From: Toxoplasma gondii ME49
Lineage: Eukaryota; Apicomplexa; Conoidasida; Eucoccidiorida; Sarcocystidae
Reading direction: 5' to 3'
Assembly (NCBI RefSeq): GCF_000006565.2
Contig: NC_031467.1
Location: 1,302,001-1,366,000 of the forward strand
DNA length: 64,000 nucleotides
Both the position numbers and the translations under genes were made by a program. Every line of letters starts with the position of its first letter. Position 1 is the stretch's first letter. Below are positions 10,322 through 24,500 of this stretch, piece after piece. Below the pieces are notes generated by a model. It was given only the letters and a program-made list of their open reading frames with translations, had not been told where the DNA came from and searched no databases.

Positions 10322-13223
10322 TCAAACATGGACGACATTGGCGATTTCTGCTTTCTGGGCACGGCGTTTCCTTCGCGCTTCCTTGAAAGCTTTTGTGTAT
10401 TCTTCATGTTGTTCGGCCTTCTCGTCGAAACCTATTTCATTCAAAAACAGAAGCGATTTCTGCACAACCTTGCTGTAATTGCTCAAGAACTTCAAAACGT
10501 CCTGTTCGTTTATCGACGGCAAAGGCTGCAACTGGGTATTGATCAGTGCCTCGATCCGGTGAACAGCCCTGACAGACTTGGGATCCTGCAGGCAAAGAAT
10601 ATCACAGCATCGTAGAGAATCAACCAACTAGTTTCTTCACTCGCCAGCAGCAGTTCACAGATGCCACCTGCTTGTGTCGCCCTGCCCGTATAGATTCTAC
10701 CGTGTCGCTCGAATATGCACACTCAAAAGTAATCTAACTTAGTCTACACAGGACACGGACATCCCGCCACCCCTGGCGCGCTCCTATCTCAGAACACTTG
10801 ACGCGCATATCAAGTGTCCACCGCACGGCAGAAACGCAGAGAACCCGTCACACAGAGTATAGCTTCTCTTGGGTGTGCCTGCCGTGAATACCCTCCCTCT
10901 GTTTTTCCGCGCTGTCCACGCCGCCTTACCACGAATGTCAGAGCGACCCCCTTCCGGCCTGCTCGGGCTGTACGCCCAGTCCGGTGAACATAATCCTGCG
11001 CCTTTCCTGGGACTTGCATGTTGATGACGAACTCGACTCGCGGGAGGTCAAGACCCCTGCCGGCGACGTCCGTGCAGATAAGCAGCCTTGAGGTTTCGCT
11101 GCGGAATTTCTCCAAACACGCGACGCGCTTGCGCTGCTCCATGAGCGAGTGAAGCGGCGTGGCTGACTGCTTCAAAATCTCTAGGGCGGTGCAGATCTGC
11201 TGAGTCTGGCGCACAGACCCCGCGAACACGATGCCCCTGTCCGAGCAGAACGGCGAGGTGTGCTCCAGAAGATACAGCAAATAGATCGGCTGCATGCGCG
11301 TGGGAACAAACATGTAGAAATGGGATAGATTCGGCAGCGCGGGCTGGTCTGTCGGATGAGCATCGACCAGCGGCATCGCGTCGTCCCCGAACCGTCGCTG
11401 TAGCGCCAGCAACGCCGGGCTGACGGTGGCAGAAAACAGCAAGGTCTGGCGGCCTTGAGAGGAAGTGGGCACACAAGAAAGAATGGTTTTCAAGTCGTCT
11501 TCGAATTCGTCGGAGAGAAGGCGGTCCGCCTCGTCCAGGACCAAAACGTCCACTAGAGAAAGCCGCTTTTTCATCCGCAACGGATCGTTCTGCACGTGGT
11601 CCGACATCCGCCCCGGGGTCGCGATCACAATGTGCGGGCACTGGTCTAGCAGCTTGCCTTCCTCCACGAGGTCCCGCCCGCCCAGAAGCAGACATACACG
11701 CACCCCCAGCTGGACTCCGTAGATTCGGAACTGATCGAGGACCTGAAACAGGAAAGAAAAGGGAAACCCCAAAACACAGAAAGATCCGAAACAGCCACGA
11801 CAGCCAACCGCGGACTCCATGGCCAGACTACGGGGTTACACTACAACCCCCGCGCGGGTACCCTTCGCCATGACAAACATGCACATCTATTGCTGTGCGG
11901 ATCAGGCGTATGGACATTCGGGTGACCCGGCGGGTTCGCTCTACCCATTGGCGTGCAGACTGCCAGACTTCTCCGCGTACCAGAATAAACAAGCCTGAGT
12001 GTTATGATGCAGTCGGAATCCTTTTGCACCTATCCACAGGCATCATGCAGGTGAAACGAGATTGGAACGTTATGCAACCACTGGCACAGGCGAGCGAAAG
12101 ACCGCCGGGGAGACGCCTAGTTCCTTGCCTCTGGAACTTGCATCGCCGTCGGACCGACGTTTTTCAAGTAGACGCTGGACGCCTCGGGCGCATACACGCT
12201 TACTTGAATCGCGAGTTCTCGCGCAGGCAGCAAGACGAGACCCATGAAAGCGTGACCGTCGCCTCGCCCGATTCTCTGAAGGAGAGGCCAGCAGTAGCCG
12301 AGTGTCTTGCCGCTCCCCGTCGGTGCGAGGCCGCAAACGTTCTTCCCGCGCAGAGTATGCGGCAGAGAAAGGACTTGAATCGGCGACGGATGGAAAATGT
12401 GAAGAGAAGCCGCTGTTCGAATCAAAGCTGGCGGCACACCCAGAGAGGCGAATGTCGGCGCGTTCTCGACCCCTAACCAGGGAGAGCCTGCCGCAGCTGG
12501 CTCTTCCTCATTCTCTCTCGGCTGAGAAAAAGAAGAGTCGTCAGCGACAGCTGCATCCCCCGCCCTCCTTCGTTTCTCCACGGAAGGAGACATTGCCAGG
12601 CTTCCCGGAATGGCTCCACTTTCGTCTCCTGCTCTCTTCCTGCGAGAAGGAGTACACGAATATGAAGAATTGTTTCGCCTTCCCTTCATTGTACGCGCAG
12701 CTTCATCTGTGACCTGTTGGTCATCTGCATCCTCTTCAGAATCACTGTCTTCCTCTCCTGCGTCTTGGTCCTCCTCGGCACGATCCTCCTCTTCACTAAC
12801 TTTGTTACTTTCTTCGCCTTCTTCCCCGTCTTCCTCTTCCTCCTCTGCTTCAAAGTCCTCCTCGTCTCCCGCTTCTCTGTCTTCTTCCTCTTCGTCTTCC
12901 TCATCTTCGTCTTCTTCCTCTTCGTCCTCGTCGTCGCTCTCACTCACACCGTGCAGCAGCGCCTTGCCTCGAGAGGGAGACTTTCGGCTAAGTTTTGACT
13001 TGTGGGACAAGACATTCTTTCCCTTCACACCAGTGCAATGCATTGAGCGTTTGAAGGCTGCGACTGTCTTGGCGCCGCCTTTTGTGGCGTTTCTCTTGGC
13101 TTTTGCCGCTTCATGCGAAGCCAAGAGCTTTCCCTTTGCTTGGTCTGTACCTTTGGATGTCTGCATGCGGCGCGACGGGGGCGGTCCCGCTCGACGCAGC
13201 TTGTGCAGAGCGCTGCCCTCCAT
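10322..13223 (-). CDS. DEAD-box ATP-dependent RNA helicase, DDX49/Dbp8 type
   Basis: Predicted exons on the minus strand are 13223-12204, 11742-10930 and 10585-10322 (698 aa). Both introns are phase 0, with donors GTAAGC and GTAAGG and acceptors TTTCAG and CTGCAG. Dbp8/DDX49 helicases act in the nucleolus in small-subunit rRNA processing. The first ~250 residues are a Lys-rich then extremely acidic Glu/Asp tract (about 12690-12960). Next come the Q motif (HPSPIQ), Walker A (APTGSGKT, about residue 310), motif Ia LPARELA, VIATPGR, the DEAD box in LVLDEADRLL (about 410), SAT in LLFSATVS, TDVAGRGLDLPRV and HRTGRTARAGR. The family-specific tail (RIEALINTQLQPL, then a GFDEK motif) lies in the last exon, which favours DDX49/Dbp8 over DDX47/Rrp3. 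The basic ending EARRKRRAQK fits nucleolar proteins. All catalytic motifs look intact. The stop at 10322-10324 closes the reading frame after the tail. Confidence 0.95.
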
Positions 13224-15567
13224 CCGCTTTATTTTGACTAACTGGGATTGCCTTGGGAAGCCGCTACAGGGAATGAAAGACTCAAAAAGGCGCTTCTCGA
13301 AGAAGAGCAGCCGTCAGCTACAAGCCCCGGGCAGCTCAGAAAGAGCGAAAATACTCGAAACACCACAAGGGGGAAAACGGAAGAATAACGAGTGCAAACA
13401 GAGAATCAGTGACGACTCTTGTTGAGGTGCTTAGACCCTCCTATTAGTTGAAGAAACCAGAAAGTGTACCGTGGGTTTCGGGATGCGTGTACAGCGCAAA
13501 CGCGCAGCAAGGCCCCCTACCATGCATACGTACAGATATTTAAACGTATATACATGTGTGGAGGCTTGGAAAGAAAGAGGAGAACGAAATGTAGTAGAAA
13601 CTTGGATTTAGATGCACAGCAGACACCGCGGCGCTTGCCAGCAAAGAGAAACTCGGCGGGAACAAGCGCGAGGAAAACGAGTCTAAAAAAGTCCCGAAAG
13701 AGCAGGTAAAACTGCCTTTGATAGGTCAGCAGAAGGCAGCATCTCGCAAATCAGAGTCCTCTGCGGCAGCCAAGACGAACTTGTACGTGAACTCTGTTTT
13801 TTCTATGGAGGCAAGAGAGAAAAGGCATCTCTGCATGGACGCGCATGCGCATGCATGTCATCCTTGAGGGGCGGCAGCGAACGAATCAAGTCACGTTTCC
13901 TTTTTCTCCGCCTGCTCTCTTTACTGTGATTCTTTGCAGCTGGGTCGTCTATGACAAGATCTTTGAGGAAGATCGCTTTGACGCGCACTCTTGAGAACTG
14001 AAGAAGGAGGAGTTTTGCTGCACAATTGCGTGAGATAAGTCGTGTTGCGCGCAGTTGCCCTGCGCTTTCTCCTCATTCTCAGCGAAAGTAACTTTCAGCA
14101 TTTGCTTCTCAGTCCTTGTCTTTTGGTGAGCACATATGTTAAATGAAGGCAGTCGCTTTGAGTGTAGTAGGTGGTCCTGAAGCGAGATCTGTGCACCTCC
14201 CCTTATTCGAGGAGAAAATCACCCTTCTCAAAGTCTGCCTCCCCTCCAACGTTCTCCTTAACTGCAGTCGACAAGCGATACCCACAACTAACAGACGGCG
14301 TACCAGCGGAATATAGACATTACCTTGCACTAGAAGTATAAATAGATGAACCTGACCAGGGGAACCCTGCTGACTGGCCACTCTTCTCCAACGGAAGCAT
14401 TCGTCAGAATGAGTAAACTAGTCTATCTACTGCTGAGACAAACACGCGAAAATAGGTATTCACGATTCGTTCAATCTAGACTGCTCCCGTACCGCCCTTG
14501 AACCTGAAAGCTCCAGTAAATCGTTCCATTCTGTAGGCCTTTTCTCTCCGTTCACTGCTTCAGGGTATGCTGACGCACAAGTCCATGCACAAAATGTCAA
14601 CACGGCTTGTCGCCAGATGCGACGTCTCTGACCGCGTCACGTACGTCTCTACAGGGAAGCGAAATGCTTGCCGGTTCATCAGCCTTCCTGTGAAAAACGA
14701 TAATTCTCGGGTCGCCAGTTGAAACTCACAGCTGTCCCTAGTCACTTCGGAGTTCGCACCGCGGGAGCAATGCAGCTAAATTTCACCCCTGACTACTAGT
14801 TCGGTTGGTGGTCGTACCGCCTCTATAGGATCTAAAGAACAGGGAAAACAAACCACTGGGCTTGTCTGGAAGCACTTCTAGACTTGAAACCCAACATTGT
14901 GGGCTGCCTGTTCTTTAGAGTCCGATTACGGGGCACTAGAACGGGTTTACCGAGGTCTTGTCTCGCAGTTCACCAAAAAGCACAGACTGTTAACCCTGTC
15001 CTCGTTAGGCGCTTGAGTTTGTCGAGTATGAGCATGTGGATGTTGTGTTCACTTCCGAAATGAGGAGAAGACGGGAAGGCAGTCGCAGTGCAATTCTGAC
15101 CAGCAGATGAAGACAGTACTTCTTCCATTCACTAAGCACCTAAGTGGAGCGTGCTTGCTATGATCGTGTGACCGTTACATGTTTTGCATTTAGATGCTTG
15201 TGATCCATCGTATTTGGCCTGATTTATGAAGTACTCACCATTTTTTGCACATTACCATTCTTCAGGAAATACATTGGACAATAAAAAAGCTCGTCAGAAA
15301 ACCTGTAGGCACTGTAAGGGACTTAACCACTGAGTAAATTCCGACCGAGTTCCAACTCAAAAAAAGGCATGATCTCTTCTCACGCTTTTGCATTCCTGCA
15401 TATCTCAGCTTAGCGCACAGCAGTATTTATTACAGTTCAACTTCGATCGTTTTACCTACTCGTAGTGCACTGTTTTTCGCCGTCATAGCACCTTTGCTCT
15501 CCCAACGACGTGGGGCTTAAGTTTCACTAAATTTCTAAAGCGCTACGTCGAAATCTAACTAAACAGA
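13224..15567. other. Intergenic region between helicase 5' end and Patched 3' end
   Basis: This contains the presumed helicase promoter and 5' UTR and the 3' UTR of the Patched gene; both genes are on the minus strand. No recognised ORF or RNA gene. A short AT-rich piece near 15228-15290 weakly resembles a mitochondrial cob block but is not convincing. Confidence 0.5.
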
Positions 15568-18500
15568 CTACGGCAGGGATTCCACCGCGCACTCCCTTGA
15601 ATTCTCTCTACGGTTATCCCTTTTCAGTCCTTTGACGAAATTTTTCAAAGCCTCTTTCACCGGTTCCTTCCGCGAATTCATAGGGCCGATGAGACTGAGA
15701 AGCACAGGAAGCAAGATGACGCCGTGAGCGAAGGCAAGCGACAGAACAAGAGTCATCATTTTGAAGAAAACTCGGAGAACGTATGACCTCGTAAAAGCAA
15801 GGACGGAAACGCCGAGCAGGGTTGATAGAAGCCCGTGGAAGATTGGATTCCCAATCAGAACAAGGGTCTCGAAAACCCTTAGGTCACGTGTCCGCCCAAC
15901 GCAGTGGCAGAAGGTATGGCATATGTGAGTGGCATAGTCAATCGAGAAGCCTGACCACACGAAACCAGAAGATAGAGACCAGACAGTAGCAGACCATGAA
16001 AATTGAAATCTCTGAGGCTGAAGAACACAAACTGTGCCGGAAGCAATGAGGAAAAGAAGGGAGGAACTGCGATGGCCAGGCGAGGACGAAATCAACAACT
16101 CAACAACCACTGTTCCCCCCATGAACTGCACATGGTTGTTAGGCACACTATAGGAGCACGCGAAAGGAAAGCGCGAAACGTGTACAGCAAAGAAACTTAA
16201 ACGACATGAAACGCCAGGTCTACAGAAAACTCAGGCAAAGAGAAAGCTGTTCCCGCGGACCTGCTGGACAGACTTGCCAACGTCATCGCAGCTAAAGTGA
16301 TCGGACAATTTTTTTACCGTAGTCACACTTGACTTGTGTTACTGAGACCGCTTAAGGCTAGCTGCCTATTCTTTTCTAAGCACCACGGAGTATTTGCAAA
16401 ACATAAATGGAGGCTTTCGACAGCAAGTGTGAAAAAAAGTTTCCAGTGAATATCTATATCAGGGCTAACTGTCTCATCTGACATAGACTGAATACGGTCG
16501 ACCCTCCCTTGCCCCAGCAGGTGCTGAGCAAAAGCGGCAAACAACTGTATGCGAGCAAGAGTTCCGACGCCCGAAAAAGCGTAGCCAAAGCACCGTTCTC
16601 CTTCACAACTGAGCCAGGGGAACCCTCACCTATAGATATTATGAGGTTGACCATCGTGAGCATATTTAGCGGAAGGTCCCAGAAGTGCATGAAACCGATG
16701 ATGGCGACATCGATCAAGACAAGGACTAGGACAACCATAGTCGCGCTCCAGAGAGAAGGTAGCAATAAAACGGAAACCTGTGCCAACAGTACATGCAAAA
16801 TATCGAGAAACAGGACGACAAACTCAACGCAAGGATCTCGAATTAGGAAGTGAGTCTGATGGACTTTTTAATGAGGCGGCACGTGGGTCATAACGCGTTC
16901 AAAACTGCTCTGCCTGTCAACCTGCTAAGCTGCTGCTGCTGAACCTTCAGGCCGTCTTCAAAAATACACTATTCTATCCAGATACAAATCGCTATTTTCA
17001 CGGGGTAGCGCGTCGCTTCTAGGTGTCTGTTGCGCGTCTTCGGAAGCCAGGGCGAGCGAACAGTCATTGTGCCCATTTGCACGCCTGCGGCTCATCTCCC
17101 GAAGCACAGCGCCCTGGTCATTCCTGTTAAACTAAGAGGGCATTGTGCTACTCGCGCCGACTGACCCAATGACTCTGCCAATGACGCCTTACAAGCATAA
17201 CGGCAAAGCCAGCCCACGCCATGTTCGTGAGAGTGCTTGACAAAATGCTTGTGTCCGATTCGTAGAAGACAAAAAGCCGGTTGTAGGCGTGAGCATCCGC
17301 TGCCTTGAAACTTTTTAGATCCCGTCTGAAAAACACAAGAAGCTCAACTACGTTTCGTTTTCGAAGTTCTGGATACGTGGTTGATTATGAATTCGTCACT
17401 TCTCCGTTTTGACGGTTTAGTCTCACACCTCTGGTTTCCACTTCGAACACTCCTCGAATCAGATGCCATGCTACTTTTTCACGGAGAAAATATGTTGGCA
17501 TTATTCAGATATGATTCAGGGAAAAGGAGTGGAAAGCATGACCCGTCAGTCAGCCGCCCACATACAAATGTCTTTTTTCGAGCGACAGCCATCGAATTAC
17601 TCATCCAAGGTTGGCAGTCCAACACGGAGGGATGACCCATTCCACTTGTGTATCATACAAAGGAATCCTGCTGAGAGGATGTAGTAAAGCGGGTTTTCAT
17701 AAAGCGCCTCACCTTAGGTCGAGCATGAAATTGCTTGACTCCTCGGAAGTCTGGTAATAAACGGGAATAAGCAGAATTTGAAAAGCCCGGAGCTCGTTTT
17801 CCCCTTGCCAGGCAAACTGGGATGCGAAGTTCGCCCCTATTGGAGTTTGAAGCCATGAACGCAAGCTACAACGAAGAGACAGCAGCGATTTTTATTCTCA
17901 CACATGAAAAAGGTGGCTGCTGACAAAACCCTCCTGCGTGACAGGAGCTGACGAATTCCTTAGGCGAACACCGGCCGCAAGACACTGAGAAGAAGGAACC
18001 ATGTGACGACACCTGCGTCAGTCTACCACAGACCTCAATAGCTGGCCCTGTCTCATATTTGTAAATATACGAGTCAGTGCCGCTCCGTGCCTGTTTCGCG
18101 GGGAAGGTAATGGCTGTCTCTCTTCAGTAACCATAATCCTTTTGCGCATGTCTTGTCAGGCAAGGGCGATGCAGGTTAGGGTGCAGATTTGAACTGTGTA
18201 TAAACATATATGAATCTGGTAGGGACTCACACAGGTATACTAATTGATCGTATGTATGCATATGTAGGTATATATTTATATATATTTATCTGCATATCTT
18301 GTAGATAATCACGAATGTAAACTACGTATCTGTATACAAATACTGACGAAAGCTAGCACGACACCGGCTCGCCCCGTTCCACCAGAAAAACTAGGAACCA
18401 TGCAAACAAAAGCATATGCTTACGGGTCGTTACTCGTCAGCGGAGGCTTGCACTGCATAGAATCTTGGGACTGAAATGCCTTACAGTTCCATCTCACACT

Positions 18501-21500
18501 TTCAGTTGTCATGGTCAGCGACGAAACAGGGAATTCCGTAACGTAAAAGGCAACGCAACGGATAAACGGGCGCGCGGGAGAGCAAAGCTGCCGACTTACA
18601 TCCGCATGCATGTGAGAGGGTTGTTCTCAGGCCCATAAGTCCCCAGAGGAGACGAAAGAAAGACGTGGAGTCCGTCAACGAGATGGCGTGTGTACCCTCT
18701 TGATTCCAGCTTCTGGTGTAACCATGCATAGTCAGACTGCAAGACGTACCCAACAAATTGCAGACCGAAGCGACGTTCTCCACATTCAGTGTCGTATTAT
18801 GTTTGCTTTTATGTTCACAACGGTGAGAGAAGTTACTGACGACAGAAATGTCCACACTATCAAGCGTGGCGGTAGAAATATGCTTCCGTTGTTCTTTCGT
18901 AGATCACACTGCTTTCCCATTTCGTAATCGTAGACGCAGAGGTGAAGGAATGATCAAGCGCCGAAGCAGAGCGCTGTGCTTCCGAGGCTCACCACCAGCC
19001 ATAAGGTAAACCGCGGCGCGTACGCACATTTTGTTGATTGCGCATCTCACCTTGAAGGTCCGTGAACAAATGTCCCTTGGGCTGGTGAAGAAAATATTTA
19101 CTGGGTCTCCGTAGTTGTCGAAAAAGTATTCTTGGGCGTCGAAGAATTTCTGCGACAAGTCGAAAAATGACGACGCCCGTGACAGTGGGTATTCGTGGAG
19201 GAGAAGAATACCCGCTTGCGTTTACACCGACGCACCCTGCCATCCCCGAGTGCATTTGAACTGGAAGGGCGGGGGGGGGGGCAGTCGTGGGCGGCATTCT
19301 ATTGCACACATATACAGATGTTTTAAGTGGAACGAAGCGAACGACAAAGCAGGATGGGATCGGTGCTTCATTCTCCTCAATAATGAACTGTCATTTCGAC
19401 ATAACGGAATGGCACCTTCGTGTGGAGCGGCATCTGGGCACGCAAGCAGTTGTGTATGCCAGAAGCCACCTTATTTTCCACTTCTATACAGCTGTTCTGC
19501 ACTTGTGAGACACGGCAACAGCTTCTTTGTAAGGCGGAGAGGCTAATCTTAAACGGTTTCGTTCGTTGTCGAGTCTTTGGTAAAATTTGTCTGAAACACA
19601 TTGTGCTGCTATATCGCGTGACCGTCCCTCGGTGAAGTCTATTGGATCATGCTTACAATCTTAGCTAACCGTTGGTTAACCACTGCCTGCCTGTATGTGA
19701 ATGCATATAAAGAACCACCTCATCGATTCAAAGTGCACTGGTAACTGTCGTGGAAAACTAACTCGGAGCGGGGAGCGATCTGGTGATAAATGCCTGGGAT
19801 CAAGCCCTTTCCTGAGCCTAGCACAGCCTACGACTGCTACGGCAAACAAAGTGGCGAATCCCCCGAGCAAGAATACTTTTATCCACGGGCTCAGCAGCAT
19901 TCGGCCGACAGTCCGGAGAACGATCAACCGCAGCCTTCTGCCAACGTTCCCTGGCGGTTCGGCAAGGTCTTCGACAGTAAGAATCTTTAGAAGATCCACG
20001 CGGCGGTGTCTCTTACGTGGCCGCGCGCCTTTTCCTGCATTCACAGGGAGTTCGGCAACTTCATAGAGCTGGTCGTGGCTAGTTTCTGCCATGTCTTTCC
20101 CACGTTCCTCTGTCAACTGCTTTCTACCCGTACTGTTTTCCTCTGAAGCATCACATGGGGAGCGTAGCTTGCCCGGCTCCTCCTCACGAGAAGCCAACCG
20201 GAAAGCGTCTACGACGTTCTCTGGTGTGCTTCTGTCTGGCGGTTTCACTTCTTCGCTTTCTCCTTTGAGCTCTGCACTCTCTTCGTCACCCTCGTGGTCG
20301 ATTCGCCTGGTTCTCCTGTTCATTCGAACCCTACGTAACGTGGCTTTTGCCTTCGGCCGCGGTTGTTGAGCATCACCGTTATGCCCATCACCGCACGGAT
20401 TCTGGCGCAGCTGCTCTTCGATCGCCAGGACAACAGCTGCACCTGGACCAACAGTTGCGGCAGGTTTGCCCTGAAGAACCGGACCTAATGCGTCGGCAAT
20501 CTGTGCATCTGCCTTTTCCTCTTCAGTCTGGTGAGCACCGAGCTGCCGCTTCTCAGCAATGTCAAGCAGCTTCTTTAACTGCTCTTTCAGCCCCAACGGC
20601 TGTTCCTGCGCGCCTACACAGGCGGCAGGAACGAACAGATCGGGGCTTTCATCGTCTTCGTCGCGATTGAACGTCGCTGGATCCTTGACTATCGGATCTC
20701 GCAAACCCAGAAATGTGTTTGCTGACCCTCTCCGGCAGACGGAGGGACGGCCTTCTCGGTGTCCCGTTGCCCCAAGTTTCTGGCGGGGGATCCTTGTCTG
20801 GAGTGTCCTCCCCTTATTGGCCTGTCCTAGATTTCTTCGAGCACTCTTTGCGCCGTTATTTTTTTTTACGATGCCACCTTGGCGGGTAAGTGCGGCTTGT
20901 GTGTACTGTTTGTTATTTAGAAAGCCTGTGCACCGCCTCCCACGATCCGCCGCTCTTGATGTCGCACGGGCTACCCCACTTTGGCCATAGCGTCGATTCA
21001 CGCGTTTGCCTGCAATGCTGGGAGAGCTTTCATCAGAAGAACCGTTGGAGAAAGAGACTGATTCATCTGGCATCTGCTGTGTCTCAACTTTTACCGAAGC
21101 AACTTCATCTTTCGCACGTGTCGTGGGGTGGGCAGATGCCGCTTCATCACGTTGCACCGAAGATGCCCGCTTCTTTTGTCCTCCAGAATTGTGACTTCCT
21201 TTCTCTGAACTTGCGGACACATCTAAAGGTGCCGATGTGCCGCCCTTTTTCCCACGCTTCACCGGTTGCAACTCAGAGCCTAGCTTATTTTTAGGTTGTT
21301 TGCCTGCCGACGACTCCGGTGACTTGCCTGCCGCTTCATTGGACTCCTCCTCTTTCCTCAGCTGAGCGGCAGCTGTCGTTACTACCTTACTTGTACCAGG
21401 ATTGGCAGCTGCCCATAAAACACCTTTATGCATAGCCTTTGCCTTCGCTTTAGCACCACCACGCCGCGCGGCGCCCGGCTTGGGCTTGATGACGGCAGAG

Positions 21501-24500
21501 GAGTGCGCATATTCCGCGGCCGTTGAAGCTCCTCTCTCGCATCCAGAGGCTGGGTGCTGAAGACTATCGCTCTCAACCTTTCTTTTTGTAGCTGCAGCGG
21601 CCTTCTGTTTAGCTTTTGCCTTGGCAGCTCGTTTCTTCGGAGCTCTCTTTGGTGCTCTTTCTGGCCGTTCCGTAGGACTCGACGAACACTTGAAACTCTC
21701 GTCGTCACTTCCTCTTTTGTGCTTTCGAGCGGATAATCCACAACCTTTAGTCATCGCCATCGCCACTTGCAGAGTTACACACTCGTACACTGTGGTAGCG
21801 TGCTGATTGAGTAACGAGTGCCTGGCAGTCGCAAGGTACTTCTCGTCCTCGGTGTAAGGTAATGAGAACCTGAATCCTGAAGACTGAAGGCCGCCTGTCC
21901 AGCCATTGACGGATACTCTCCTTTTACTACCATCGCCCAATTCAATGTCTCTTGGCGCATGCTCATTTTCGAGAGAAATTCCGCCTCTTGTCCTTTGAAT
22001 CCCAGTGTCTGGTAGTCGTCGGACTGGAAGAAGGCAACACCGCGCCATTGTTTGCTGACGACGTTCTTCGTAACATGCGTCGATGGAGAGACATGCGAGG
22101 AAAAATGTAATGCACATGAGATAGCCACCAACGATACCAGCAGCGGTAATCCAACAGAAATTTCGAATTGCCAGATATGGGGACGTCGCTCCAATCACAA
22201 AGCTAATTATACTCGTCAAGGTTGTTATCGTGATCGATAACCCCGAGTCTCGCATTGTGATTGTCAACCGTTCTTTCGCGACTGTTCTTGTGAATGTGAG
22301 CGAATATGAATTGATAATGACAAACACATCGTCTACGCCAATACCCATTACAAGGAAAGGCGCCGCGGTGGCCGTCGTCGTGTGTTCGAGACCCACAAGG
22401 TAACACAATCCCGCGCCCGCGCAATATCCAAGCGCAGCGGCAGCTGCTCCCATGATAGACACGACCATCTTGCTGCGAAAATGGTTCGTGCTGAAGGTCA
22501 CCAACCCTACGTAGCCAAATATGAGAATCCCTGCAGCTAAGACAAACAAAATGTCCGTGCTCCCCTTGAAGCCGGTGCTAGACGAGAGACCCTCTTCTGG
22601 AAGAAACAAGCACACACAAGCAAGCGACGAGAAAGGGCAGCTTCTAAAATCGACAAATCGTAAGACACTTATTCTGGATTCCAACTGCGAACAAGGATCG
22701 TGAGCGAACATCTCTGCTTCAAACACAAAGAGTGGATACAGGGATGCATATCTCTACGTCATCTACAAAAAATGGCTCCCGAGAGCCACCATAGGATGAT
22801 CTGATCCCTTGTTGTGATTATCCACAAACTTTGTACGACTTGCCCATGGGGCTCCAGCTTCTGACTTAATGCCTACTGAATGCATATTTCAACCTGAAGC
22901 TGCTTTTCTGGGAGCGAATTTCACTGGTGGTGTGAGTACTTTTAGATGTGCTGCACCCTTTGGCTTTCCGTAGTGCTTACAGGAAATATAGTACCGAAAC
23001 TGTGCATGCCGTACCCAAGCTCTGGTCTGTTTTGCAGTATATCGACGCGCCAGGCAACCGCCAACGGGAGTTTTCAACCAGCTTAACCAGTGCCGCTTCC
23101 CACGCTCGAGCGACAGGCCTCATGTGCGGCTTGTCAGCGAGTGTGTATCGGAGCGCGAAGCCAGACGTTCCACGAACCTGAAACCCATTGCCATTCAGTC
23201 GTAATCCTTTCTGGCTGATCCATAACTCTGTTATTGTCTCTGTTGCGAGCGCCCAACTTGTGTGCCGGGGATAGCCAAGGGGCTGCCCGAACTCCCTGCG
23301 TGCAGATGCCACGCATACCACAAATCCAGTAGAACGTTTCAGGCGGACGTAACCGTGAGGTATGAATGAGGGCGCATGCTCAATGAAAGAGCTTCTTTCA
23401 CTTCCATACGAATGGTTAGCTTGACACAAATACAGTGCAGCTCTTGGTAAATACGCAGGGGCAAACTGGTGAATGAATGGTTGCACTCGTGTGTCCACTC
23501 GTCTCGTAGACCAGAGATGAGTTATAGGATAAAGAGAAAGTCTTCGTCTGCACAACATCCCCAATGAAAACTGTGATAAACGCTCTGGAGTTGCAGTGCT
23601 TCTTCATTTGGGGAAACAAATATGAAAGTGACACCATATACAGGCTTTTTCGTTTCAGTGATGTTAACGAGTTGACTGAATTTTTCCTTCGATGCTATAG
23701 GGCAGGTGGTGCATACGCATCAACAGTGGTACTCATAAAGCAAACGATGTTTGTTGCTGTGGTTTTTCTGCAAGGGCCTTCTCAAGACTCGGTCTCTACA
23801 CTTGCCAACATAGTTGTACCTGCGGTCGTTGTACATGAAGAGCACCCCTTCAGGTGGATTGCAGACTCCTGCCTTGTCCTTCAGACATAGATTAGAGAAA
23901 CCATACTGGCCAGGTGGTAGAGGTGGCCGGCAGGCGAGACCGGAGACTCGGTCTTTCGCAGGAGCGTATGCCTCAATACATCCGAAATTACCCATTCCGA
24001 AACCTCCGTCTGCCGCAAGAGCCCTTCCTGAAGCCCCAGGTGTCCCAGACATATGAAACGGAACATGAAGCACTTTACTTTCTCCAATCGTTGAGGAGAT
24101 CTGCTCATTTCGAAGAACGACCGGCATCTGGTCTGACTCTAGACTATCTCCCTTCCCTACCCTTTGCAGGGTCCCGAGTGTCTCATTTGCAGTCTTTTGG
24201 TTATCAAAAAATGCCTCATCTCTGCCTCGCGATGCCATATGATAAGCATTGTAATAATCTCGACTTGGCCTGGGAGGCATTATCTTGACAGAAGAGCCAG
24301 CGACCGAGGAATCATTTGAGATATTTTCCATGATGGAAATTCCCAGATCGGTTGCCGTTACCGATGCGGATGGAGATGAGAGCAGATCAGGTGCCAGCAA
24401 AAGAGAGGACGTTTGCGGGCCGCTCGACAGGATTGTGGGAGAAAGGAAGGACCTGTTAGTCCAATCAGTACCGTTTGTGCTGTTTAAGTCCTTTTCAGTG

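Noticed and set aside
18502..18855. 117-codon minus-strand frame as a Patched exon
   Set aside because: A different frame of the same stretch (18736-18600) gives the conserved SDYAWLHQKL reading and matches both neighbouring exons in phase.
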